Origin: a virus
Virus record (IMG/VR): IMGVR_UViG_3300030109_003415
Coordinates: 18,188-40,389 of that record
Strand: one strand, 5' to 3'
Length of the DNA: 22,202 bases
Shown here: positions 15,746 to 21,259 of the stretch, piece by piece
How the letters are laid out: every line of letters starts with the position of its first letter
How positions within the stretch are numbered: position 1 is the first letter of the stretch
The notes under the pieces: generated by a model
Seen by the model: only the letters and a program-made list of their open reading frames with translations
The model's database searches: none
What the model was told of the DNA's origin: nothing
Position numbers and translations under genes: made by a program

Positions 15746-16536
15746 TACTTATATCCCATCCAGTTCCATAAAGCATCAGGACCCCAGTATTTATTCTGAT
15801 TGTCCATATCCTGTCTAACTTCACTATCTGGGTCTAAAACACTACCTTGTCCACCACCTGTATCTGGAACATAGCTATTTGAAATTGGGTCCCAAACCAT
15901 ACCTTCTGGGGCACCTACACTCATATTAGTTTGATTATTGCCCTGATTATACATTTCTTCATCAGATTTATCTAAATTAGGGTCTACAAAAAGATTACCC
16001 TCTCCATCTGTAAGGTCTAATTGAGTGTTATTTGACGCATTATCAAGCATATTGTACTGATAACCTTCTAAACCCATACCTTCTCTACTTTTAGTAATTT
16101 CGCTTCTATAAGCAGCTTCAGTATTCTTACCAAACTGTCCATCAATAGAGCTAACTTCTTGACCAGCAGAGTTTATATAAGTTGCTGGCAATGCTCCTGT
16201 AGAAACTAAGCTTTGCTGTATTCTTTTTACTGCTTCTGGGTCATTAGTATCTAAATCTTTAGTATTTATTTTAGAATAATGACGAGATGTTGGATTAACA
16301 TTTCCTATTCCAGAGCCAGTTTTATCCACCCATTCGTTAGCTTGCTTTACTTGAGCAGCTTTATCTTCTGCTAGTTGCCTTGCTTGGTCCATATTGTACT
16401 GGTCTTGTATTCCTTGTCCACTGAAAGCTCCGCCTTCTCCCTGATAATAGTTTGGATACATCCATTTAACAGGCATTCCTTGCTTGTTTTTAATGGTATT
16501 TTGCCATTGTACCCTTGGTTGCTTATTATTAGCCAT
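15745..16536 (-). CDS. Protein with a peptidoglycan-binding-type domain, 263 aa
   Basis: Residues about 101-145 read EAVKRIQQSLVSTGALPA and then IDGQFGKNTEAAYRS. This matches the V..LQ..L...G......DG.FG..T..A signature of the PG_binding_1 domain, a three-helix cell-wall-binding module. The flanking regions are Gln/Asn/Gly-rich and probably disordered. It is the first gene of the minus-strand late operon, with a TAGGAG ribosome site 6 bases before the ATG. It may anchor the transglycosylase-like protein encoded next but one to the wall, or be a virion protein. No catalytic domain is present. Confidence 0.72.
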   Translation of the reverse strand: MANNKQPRVQWQNTIKNKQGMPVKWMYPNYYQGEGGAFSGQGIQDQYNMDQARQLAEDKAAQVKQANEWVDKTGSGIGNVNPTSRHYSKINTKDLDTNDPEAVKRIQQSLVSTGALPATYINSAGQEVSSIDGQFGKNTEAAYRSEITKSREGMGLEGYQYNMLDNASNNTQLDLTDGEGNLFVDPNLDKSDEEMYNQGNNQTNMSVGAPEGMVWDPISNSYVPDTGGGQGSVLDPDSEVRQDMDNQNKYWGPDALWNWMGYK

Positions 16537-16620
16537 TTAATCTCCTAAATTGTATATTTTATGCACAAATTACTCTATAATTTACAATATATAAACTAAT
16601 AAAAGCAAATAAAAAGATTC

Positions 16621-16726
16621 TATAGCCTGTAATTACAGTACTTATAGCCTATAAAGAGTCTGTTTGTCTTTTATCTTTAATCTATAGCGTATCGCTACTT
16701 ACTACGCTATACTTACTACGTAGTAA
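16621..16726. promoter_or_regulatory. Cluster of short direct repeats and palindromes in the divergent control region
   Basis: TATAGCCT occurs at 16621-16628 and 16643-16650, 22 bases apart (about two helical turns). ATAGCGTA at 16684-16691 is inverted as TACGCTAT at 16703-16710. TAGCG-TAT-CGCTA lies at 16685-16697. ACTTACTACG is repeated at 16697-16706 and 16711-16720. TTACTACGTAGTAA at 16713-16726 is a perfect 14-bp palindrome. This density upstream of the late operon suggests operator sites for a regulator, or an origin. No matching regulator or replication initiator is visible in the window. Clear minus-strand promoter boxes were not resolved in the AT-rich stretch 16550-16620. Confidence 0.5.
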
Positions 16727-16817
16727 AATAACCCAAAAAATATATTTTGCAAGTGTTTTTTTCAAAAAGATGAAAAAATAGACAAACAACCCTCTTTTAG
16801 TTGAGTTTTTAAAAAAA

Positions 16818-16823
16818 TATAAC
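16818..16823 (+). promoter_or_regulatory. Possible -10 promoter box for the rightward block
   Basis: TATAAC lies in an A-rich stretch just upstream of the structured leader. The only good -35-like word, TTGAGT at 16801-16806, is 11 bases away, too close for a standard sigma-70 promoter, and the correctly spaced word is poor. If used, the transcript would start near 16830 and include the whole folded leader before the gene at 17013. Confidence 0.25.
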
Positions 16824-16844
16824 GAGAATGGATACACGAGATAT

Positions 16845-16928
16845 ATAGAGAGCGGTACCCGCCCGTTTTTACGGCCTGTGGGTTGCCTGGCCGTTCAAAC
16901 AATCGTGGGCAGGTACTTCGCTCTCTAT
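16845..16928. ncRNA. Folded element in the leader of the rightward block (two-part stem with inner hairpin)
   Basis: ATAGAGAGCG at 16845-16854 pairs perfectly with CGCTCTCTAT at 16919-16928. After a TT bulge the stem continues as GTACC/GGTAC and, past one C-A mismatch, GCCC/GGGC. Inside is a second perfect hairpin, ACGGCC at 16871-16876 with GGCCGT at 16889-16894 and a 12-base loop. It is clearly more GC-rich than its surroundings. It could be read from either strand; the plus strand would place it in the 5' leader of the 98-residue gene. A regulatory leader, an RNA of unknown class, or a DNA cruciform site are the alternatives. Confidence 0.6.
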
Positions 16929-16935
16929 TCCCCTT

Positions 16936-16975
16936 AGAGCCATGGCTCTGATGCTGATATCTTATATCAGTATCA
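16936..16975. promoter_or_regulatory. Palindrome and adjoining hairpin just before the first rightward gene
   Basis: AGAGCCATGGCTCT at 16936-16949 is a perfect 14-bp palindrome. It is joined to a 12-bp hairpin, TGATGCTGATAT at 16949-16960 with ATATCAGTATCA at 16964-16975 (one G-T pair, 3-base loop). No T-run follows, so it is not a terminator. It lies 26 bases upstream of the ribosome site of the gene at 17013. An operator or the last part of a structured leader is possible. Confidence 0.5.
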
Positions 16976-17012
16976 TCCATGAATTATCATTTAACAAGTT
17001 AAAGGAGAATAC

Positions 17013-17309
17013 ATGTCTAATACAGATATAAGTACATCATTGAAAGCCCTTGGGTCTTTCTTATTCAGTAATAACATAGTTATTACTAAAACGAAATCCG
17101 CCAAGGGTTTCATGATATATCAGCCTTCCCAAGTAACTGACGTTGCTAAACTCGAGAGTTTAGCTGCCGCAGTTAATTGGCAAGTCAGCTTCTTCGAACC
17201 TACTTACGATAGAGGCACTCTTGTCAGAGATGCATCTATCTATGTAGGTCCTCGAAGCTCAGCTAATGATATTAGCAATGTTGATGACTTTGTCAACAAC
17301 TTTGCATAA
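17013..17309 (+). CDS. Hypothetical protein, 98 aa, monocistronic
   Basis: The function is not recognised. A good AAAGGAG site precedes the ATG. The protein is a mixed alpha/beta sequence without membrane segments or cysteines (for example KGFMIYQPSQVTDVAKLESL). Its base composition and codon choice are visibly more balanced than in the AT-rich genes around it. It is the first rightward gene, has a long structured leader and is closed by its own strong terminator, so it forms a separate transcription unit. This arrangement suggests strong, separately controlled expression, for instance an early host-takeover or regulatory protein. That is inference only. Confidence 0.8.
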   Translation: MSNTDISTSLKALGSFLFSNNIVITKTKSAKGFMIYQPSQVTDVAKLESLAAAVNWQVSFFEPTYDRGTLVRDASIYVGPRSSANDISNVDDFVNNFA

Positions 17310-17324
17310 TATACATTTAGCTTC

Positions 17325-17368
17325 AGACATACGTCCGCACACTATGTGTGGGCGTATTGTCTTTTTTA
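17325..17368 (+). terminator. Strong rho-independent terminator
   Basis: A 17-bp stem with one bulge and two G-T pairs (AGACA/TGTCT at the base, then TACG, CC and GCACA arms around a 3-base loop) is followed immediately by TTTTTTAT. It starts 15 bases after the stop of the 98-residue gene and separates that gene from the tiny-gene train that follows. Confidence 0.9.
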
Positions 17369-17434
17369 TATTAAGTAATACATAAAGGTAGTTGCGTAAC
17401 AGAATTTTAATAAACTAAAATAAGGAGTATTGTA

Positions 17435-17578
17435 ATGGATAATCAATACTATGTAAAGAATATGATGAGTGGTCTAATTACTATAGTTATAGCCAAAGAC
17501 AAATGGCATGCTATACAAAAAGGGATTAGATATTTTGGTATTAATCAAGTAAGATTATGTAATGTAGGAGGCAAATAA
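17435..17578 (+). CDS. Tiny hypothetical protein, 47 aa
   Basis: The frame has a TAAGGAG site 7 bases before the ATG and ends overlapping the next ATG (TAATG). The protein has a hydrophobic centre (MMSGLITIVIAKDKWHAIQK) and ends VGGK. That Gly-Gly is encoded by the AGGAGG ribosome site of the next gene and should not be read as a modifier tail. No family is recognised. The beta-alpha look (strand, helix, strand) would fit a very small fold. Confidence 0.7.
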   Translation: MDNQYYVKNMMSGLITIVIAKDKWHAIQKGIRYFGINQVRLCNVGGK

Positions 17579-17652
17579 TGGTAGTAATATTTGATGTAAT
17601 GGTAACACTTATAATCATATGGTTTATTCTATTATTTGTGGAGAAACTATGA
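17578..17652 (+). CDS. Single-pass membrane micropeptide, 24 aa
   Basis: The ATG overlaps the preceding TAA, with AGGAGG 8 bases upstream, and the TGA overlaps the following ATG (ATGA). Almost the whole peptide is one hydrophobic helix (MVVIFDVMVTLIIIWFILLF) followed by a charged VEKL end. Coupling on both sides and the ribosome site argue that it is made despite its size. A membrane-acting early phage peptide is plausible. Confidence 0.6.
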   Translation: MVVIFDVMVTLIIIWFILLFVEKL

Positions 17653-17780
17653 GGTATAATTCATTTGTACCTCATTGGACTAAACAACAGTTTGTGGCTT
17701 GGGCTGATAAGCGATATCCAGGCCATAAACACTCCAAAATGAAGAAGAAACAATTAATAGCTATATTTATTAATAGCTGA
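17649..17780 (+). CDS. Tiny basic protein, 43 aa
   Basis: The frame starts in the ATGA overlap with the membrane micropeptide. It is rich in Lys, His and aromatic residues (WTKQQFVAWADKRYPGHKHS, then KMKKKQ). This resembles a short helix-loop-helix DNA- or RNA-binding unit, but no family is recognised. It is the last gene before the folded element at 17784. Confidence 0.65.
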   Translation: MRYNSFVPHWTKQQFVAWADKRYPGHKHSKMKKKQLIAIFINS

Positions 17781-17783
17781 AAT

Positions 17784-17908
17784 AATGCAGGTGTGACTGT
17801 AACCGTAAGGCCAGCAAAGGTGATGAGATTACACTCAGCGTAAAAAAGGGATTTTCGTTTGTGTTTATCCTTTCATACTACGCTCCTACCTTGTTTAGCA
17901 CCTGCATT
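17784..17908 (+). ncRNA. Structured RNA candidate 1: closed multibranch element
   Basis: AATGCAGGTG at 17784-17793 pairs perfectly with CACCTGCATT at 17899-17908. Inside are two arms. Arm A is 17794-17802 with 17829-17837 (TGA and TGTAA paired with TTACA and TCA around one C-C mismatch). Arm B is GCGTA at 17838-17842 with TACGC at 17879-17883, extended by AAAGG..AT/AT..CCTTT. AAGGT at 17817-17821 inside arm A could also pair with ACCTT at 17888-17892, a pseudoknot-like contact. It fills the gap between two tiny genes. It is not a tRNA and matches no class I recognise. No T-run follows. Confidence 0.6.
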
Positions 17909-17937
17909 TAGATTTATTTAATATAGGAGATAAATAA

Positions 17938-18087
17938 ATGGTAAATGATGAACAGTATTATAACATAATAGAAGACGCAGCAGTTAAATATCGTCAAGCA
18001 TTTGATATATTAATGGAGCATTTTAATGAATTGCCTGAAGATATAAAAGTCAAAGTGCATGCTCAATTAGAGGTATTAGGATTATGA
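17938..18087 (+). CDS. Tiny acidic helical protein, 49 aa
   Basis: A TAGGAG site lies 9 bases upstream of the ATG. The product is predicted to be two helices (EQYYNIIEDAAVKYRQAFDI and LPEDIKVKVHAQLEVLGL) joined by a short turn. It overlaps the next gene by 4 bases (ATGA). No family is recognised. It is the first gene after structured element 1. Confidence 0.68.
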   Translation: MVNDEQYYNIIEDAAVKYRQAFDILMEHFNELPEDIKVKVHAQLEVLGL

Positions 18088-18230
18088 TACAGGAAGAAGA
18101 ATGGTATAGTGTATGTTGTTATGCTCCACCTTTATATGATTTACATGTAGAAGAAGGCATAGAACCTGCGGGTTTGTGCATGCATTGCAGAGATAATACT
18201 ACATTTGAATTAATTAAGGAGGAAGAATAA
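18084..18230 (+). CDS. Tiny zinc-ribbon protein, 48 aa
   Basis: The protein contains VCCYAPP near the N-terminus and GLCMHCRDNTTFE near the C-terminus: Cys11, Cys12, Cys32 and Cys35 can form a metal site. Small proteins with this CC/CG...P...C.xC..AtFE layout occur widely in phage genomes (recalled pattern), with unknown roles. It is coupled on both sides by ATGA and TAATG overlaps. Confidence 0.72.
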   Translation: MIQEEEWYSVCCYAPPLYDLHVEEGIEPAGLCMHCRDNTTFELIKEEE

Positions 18231-18355
18231 TGTGCTACTATGAAGATAAAGCAGACTTAATAATAGATAAAATGGTAAGGAGGAATAAACGTGAGAAAAA
18301 GATACGAAAAGAACTTCGAAATAGAACACTTAAAAGACACAGTAAAATGTCTTAA
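18230..18355 (+). CDS. Tiny basic protein, 41 aa, overlapping the next frame
   Basis: The ATG overlaps the preceding TAA, with AAGGAGGAAG just upstream. The first half is acidic and mixed (MCYYEDKADLIIDKMV). The second half is almost pure Lys/Arg (RRNKREKKIRKELRNRTLKR). It shares 65 bases with the following membrane-protein gene in another frame. The overlap is long for this genome, so either both are used or this frame is read only as the coupling leader of the next. Confidence 0.5.
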   Translation: MCYYEDKADLIIDKMVRRNKREKKIRKELRNRTLKRHSKMS

Positions 18356-18479
18356 AAAGACGCTATGGGTAGCAATATTTATGGCATTCTTTCTACTATT
18401 CTTAGTAGTTAAAGAAAAAGTAAACACGAATAAAATAAAACAAACAATCCTTAAGGAGGGTATAGAATATGTCAAATGA
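18291..18479 (+). CDS. Single-pass membrane protein, 62 aa, overlapping the ubiquitin-like gene
   Basis: The start is a GTG behind an AGGAGG site 7 bases upstream. A charged N-terminal helix (residues 1-24) precedes one membrane segment at about residues 25-40 (LWVAIFMAFFLLFLVV). A Lys-rich tail with the sequence KEKVNTNKIKQTILKEGIEY follows. The last 11 bases overlap the start of the ubiquitin-like gene, whose AAGGAGGG ribosome site lies inside this frame, so the two are probably translated together. It may tether part of the modifier system to the membrane, but no interaction motif is seen. Confidence 0.68.
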   Translation: MRKRYEKNFEIEHLKDTVKCLKKTLWVAIFMAFFLLFLVVKEKVNTNKIKQTILKEGIEYVK

Positions 18480-18681
18480 AACAATAACAATCAATCTATT
18501 AGAGAACGGTGAATTCGCTTCAAGAGAAACATCATCAAAGACAGTTGGTGATTTAAGAAACGAATTAAGCATCCCAGGTGATGCTAATGTTATGGTTGGC
18601 GGAACTATTAGACAAAACGACTATGTTTTGGAAGATAGCGCACTTGTAGCCTATGCAAGTAATAATAAAGTAGGTGGATAG
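18469..18681 (+). CDS. Ubiquitin-like modifier with C-terminal Gly-Gly, 70 aa
   Basis: The sequence fits a beta-grasp fold: strand ETITINLLENG, strand EFASRETSS, the helix KTVGDLRNELSIP in the place of the ubiquitin or MoaD helix, then strands NVMVGGTI and DSALVAYAS. It ends NNKVGG with the stop directly after Gly-Gly, so no processing is needed to expose the tail used for adenylation. The helix phrase TVGDLR and the closing VAYA...VGG resemble MoaD/ThiS and small prokaryotic ubiquitin-like proteins. The genes for an E2-like protein, a JAMM isopeptidase and an E1-like enzyme follow, which supports conjugation to proteins. A sulphur-carrier role is the alternative but is less likely, because no cofactor genes are near. 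The Gly-Gly codons (GGTGGA) are not part of a ribosome site. Confidence 0.85.
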   Translation: MSNETITINLLENGEFASRETSSKTVGDLRNELSIPGDANVMVGGTIRQNDYVLEDSALVAYASNNKVGG

Positions 18682-18693
18682 TAAACGATAACT

Positions 18694-18778
18694 TTAAATG
18701 AGAGCCAATAACTGGTCCTGTAAGCCCTGTCAGATTCCGACCCTAACAGGCAAAGGAATATGTGAGGCTCTCATTTAA
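18694..18778 (+). ncRNA. Structured RNA candidate 2: long stem enclosing an H-type pseudoknot
   Basis: TTAAATGAGAGCC at 18694-18706 pairs perfectly over 13 bp with GGCTCTCATTTAA at 18766-18778. Inside, CCTGT at 18726-18730 pairs with ACAGG at 18746-18750. The loop of that hairpin holds ATTCC at 18734-18738, which pairs with GGAAT at 18755-18759 just downstream, giving an H-type pseudoknot of 5+5 perfect pairs. It lies between the ubiquitin-like gene and the E2-like gene, 19 bases before the latter's ATG. No T-run follows. It may be a leader switch, a processing site, or an independent small RNA. Confidence 0.65.
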
Positions 18779-18797
18779 TACAAACCGAGGAGATTAA

Positions 18798-20300
18798 ATG
18801 GAATATTTTAATGGAGTACAGACTTTTGAAGCTAATGATATTAATAAATTAGCTGAATTAAGTCAAGATGAAGCCAATTTATTGGCAATAGGTCCACAAG
18901 AACTATTCTTTAGTAAACTAGAATCAATTAATACTGAATTAAATTATTATGGTATTGATTCAATAGATGTTACTAATAAATGGAATTGGAGACCTGGTTC
19001 TTATGATAAAATTAAACAATACATGTACAAAAAGCTTGAATTAGACAAAAAAGCTATGAGTGTAAGTAAAATTATGATGAGAGCACAAGATAGAATAAAC
19101 TATATGAACTTTGTTCAAAGACAATCTGTTGATATGGAAAGAGAAAGAGCTAATCTTAAGAGATTAGGTGTTTCGAGAGATGTAGATATTGATGAATTTA
19201 AAGACAAATGCATTGAATTTGTAGATAATTTAATTAGCAATTGTGAAAAAGCATATGAATTAACACAGGAAAAAGTATTAATTGTTCCTTATATCTCATT
19301 AGATGAAGGAAGAAATGCTAAACTATTTCTTGATATAATGTTAAAAGATATGGTTTTATCAGTATATGATGGCCATGAAAGCCCTGTATTAATACAAGAA
19401 ATACCATTACAACCAATTCATATATCATTAACTATGCCTTTAAGACATAAAATAAATGGTATGAATATAGATGTAACACCAAATGGTAAGTATAAATCAG
19501 AAGGACCTGCTTTAACTCATCCATATATATCTTTTAGATATAGTAATGGTAATGGTTATGGTACTGTTTGCTTAGATAGATACTTTGATGATGTTAAAAG
19601 AGCATGTAAAAAGAATGATATGGTAAGTTTATCAATGACTTTAATGCAATGGGCACAATATTATAATATCAAAGTAGCAAATCCATACAATCAACCATAT
19701 ATGTCTCATATAGGTATGCCTGAAAACTTCTCGGATGAATACAAAGCAACTCAACCAGCAAGTAGCGTAACTGAAAGATGCGGAAGGGTATTACATAGCT
19801 TTAGTCAAAAAATAAATAGTGACTATTTTGAAGCAGATGAAGTTATAAGCAAAACATGTAATAACATAAAGTGTTCTCTTAAAAATTCTTGTAATTCTCA
19901 TATGAATATTTCTAGAAGAATAGATAATCTAGAAAGTGAATGGGGATGTCAAGTAGAATCTTTTGTTATGATGGTAGTAGACTGGTTATGGGAAGAATAT
20001 GCTGGTGAAAATGGTGATTTAAGTGCTATGAATGTGCCTTTAAGCTTTTTAACAGGTGATGATGCGCATCAACATAATAGAACAGAAGAAGAATATAAAG
20101 AATATATAGCTACTAAACTATTATGGTATTATGCAAACTCACTTAAACAAGAATTTGATGATTATACATATCAATTCTTAGAAAGGTATCATTTCATAGA
20201 TAAAATCAAAGAAGAACCACCATCTGTAGTTGATATGGATGAAGAACAAGTGAAAATAATAATGAAATCATGGGCAGAGACCCAAGGAGGGAGAAGATAA
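18798..20300 (+). CDS. E2-like ubiquitin-conjugating protein with large extra regions, 500 aa
   Basis: An ACCGAGGAG site precedes the ATG. Residues 241-300 carry the E2 active-site pattern in order: HPYIS (His241, Pro242), GTVCLDRYF with candidate catalytic Cys258, the helical segment LMQWAQYY (Trp285) and ANPYNQP at 294-300. This parallels the HPN...G.hCL...W...pNP..P series of E2 enzymes and bacterial E2-like proteins. The preceding strand-rich part (about 158-235) could supply the E2 sheet. A cysteine cluster at 354-368 (Cys354, Cys359, Cys365, His368) may bind zinc. The N-terminal 150 and C-terminal 130 residues are mainly helical and unrecognised, and may be substrate-binding or E3-like. 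The protein is over three times the size of a simple E2. Its stop overlaps the JAMM gene. Confidence 0.72.
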   Translation: MEYFNGVQTFEANDINKLAELSQDEANLLAIGPQELFFSKLESINTELNYYGIDSIDVTNKWNWRPGSYDKIKQYMYKKLELDKKAMSVSKIMMRAQDRINYMNFVQRQSVDMERERANLKRLGVSRDVDIDEFKDKCIEFVDNLISNCEKAYELTQEKVLIVPYISLDEGRNAKLFLDIMLKDMVLSVYDGHESPVLIQEIPLQPIHISLTMPLRHKINGMNIDVTPNGKYKSEGPALTHPYISFRYSNGNGYGTVCLDRYFDDVKRACKKNDMVSLSMTLMQWAQYYNIKVANPYNQPYMSHIGMPENFSDEYKATQPASSVTERCGRVLHSFSQKINSDYFEADEVISKTCNNIKCSLKNSCNSHMNISRRIDNLESEWGCQVESFVMMVVDWLWEEYAGENGDLSAMNVPLSFLTGDDAHQHNRTEEEYKEYIATKLLWYYANSLKQEFDDYTYQFLERYHFIDKIKEEPPSVVDMDEEQVKIIMKSWAETQGGRR

Positions 20301-21259
20301 TGGAATTAGAAGAAGTGTTTTACATAAAAGAAAAAGACTGGTATAAACTTCAAGGATGGGCTACGTTAGCTTATGAAGAAGATAAAAATGAAATATCAGG
20401 ACTAATGACCGCAGTACCACAAGAAGACGGTAGATTTAAAGTTGGTGATGTGGAAATACTAAAGCAAGAAAATACAGGAACTAATACTGACCTTAATGGA
20501 GACTCTGTAAGTGCTTATATGATGAAATATGGTATGAAGTATAAAAATCCAGATATGAAGTTTGTCTGGTGGCATTCACATCATACTATGGGAGCATTTT
20601 GGTCTGGAACTGATACTAAGGAGATAGATGCATGGAAGAATAGTAGTTTCTCTTTGGCTTTAGTTATAAACCTTAAAGAAGAATACTTGTTTAGAGTTAG
20701 TTTCTGGAAGACAAATGGGCTTCCTATAGAGCAACATGTAGATACTACTCTAACTATTGAAAGAGCTGAACCTAAAATAAATATAACAAATGCTATGAAA
20801 AAGCAATATAAAGAACTATGTTCAAGCCCTCAATCAATGGTTAGATATACTGGCGGTTATAGTACATATGGACAAGGATGGTCTAGAAATGTTAATCCAA
20901 ATCAACAAAATATCTGGCATGGTAATAATAAAGAGTCAGAAAAACAACTTGAAATGGAATATGCATATTCTGAAGCACTTGAACAAGTAGAATCAATGCA
21001 AGATGGCTTTATGGATGGAAGTGTTAGCCATAAAGAGTGGAAAAAGAAAGTTAAAAGAATAAATGAAATCTGCAAAACAAAGAAGTTTCCATTTAAAGTA
21101 GTAGAATTCAAAGAAAATAAAAGGGAACTTTTAAATGTTTTAATGACAAGGCTTCCTAGTGAATTGATTGAATGGGAAGATAATCAACTAAAAGATGAAT
21201 TCGAAACTAAAGAATGGAATAATAGTTTTGGAATAGGAGGAAATGACGTATGGCAATAA
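20300..21259 (+). CDS. JAMM/JAB metallo-isopeptidase, 319 aa
   Basis: The start is the ATG at 20300, overlapping the E2-like stop (TAATG) behind AAGGAGGGAG. An in-frame ATG at 20270 lies inside the E2-like gene and lacks a good site. The complete JAMM zinc motif is present: Glu31 in NEISGL and HSHHTMGAFWSGTD, giving His92, His94, Ser102 and Asp105 with the exact HxH-x7-S-x2-D spacing. The JAB fold should cover residues 1-150. The rest is charged and helical and of unknown role. Family members cut isopeptide or peptide bonds after a ubiquitin-like tail. Because the modifier gene already ends in Gly-Gly, deconjugation is the likelier job here. Its end overlaps the E1-like gene by 10 bases. Confidence 0.9.
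   Translation: MELEEVFYIKEKDWYKLQGWATLAYEEDKNEISGLMTAVPQEDGRFKVGDVEILKQENTGTNTDLNGDSVSAYMMKYGMKYKNPDMKFVWWHSHHTMGAFWSGTDTKEIDAWKNSSFSLALVINLKEEYLFRVSFWKTNGLPIEQHVDTTLTIERAEPKINITNAMKKQYKELCSSPQSMVRYTGGYSTYGQGWSRNVNPNQQNIWHGNNKESEKQLEMEYAYSEALEQVESMQDGFMDGSVSHKEWKKKVKRINEICKTKKFPFKVVEFKENKRELLNVLMTRLPSELIEWEDNQLKDEFETKEWNNSFGIGGNDVWQ

Noticed and set aside
16762-16980. 72-residue minus-strand frame across the leader region
   Set aside because: It runs through the paired stems and palindromes of the control region, has no ribosome site, and the protein has no recognisable features.
17392-17421. Sigma-70 promoter TTGCGT-18-TAAAAT
   Set aside because: The predicted start of transcription would fall in the ribosome site of the gene at 17435, leaving no leader for translation.
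17564-17578. VGGK end of the 47-residue protein as a processed ubiquitin-like tail
   Set aside because: The codons form the AGGAGG site of the next gene, and the protein is too short for a beta-grasp fold.
17784-17908. Retron-type non-coding RNA because of the closing inverted repeat
   Set aside because: No reverse transcriptase gene lies in the window, and similar closed elements occur at two other gaps.
20270-20299. Longer JAMM gene starting at 20270
   Set aside because: The ATG at 20300 has a strong ribosome site and the stop-start overlap typical of this genome. The earlier ATG has neither.
20284-20300. Gly-Gly near the C-terminus of the E2-like protein (QGGRR), as if it were a second modifier tail
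   Set aside because: The codons are the AAGGAGGGAG ribosome site of the overlapping JAMM gene, so the Gly-Gly is forced by the site.
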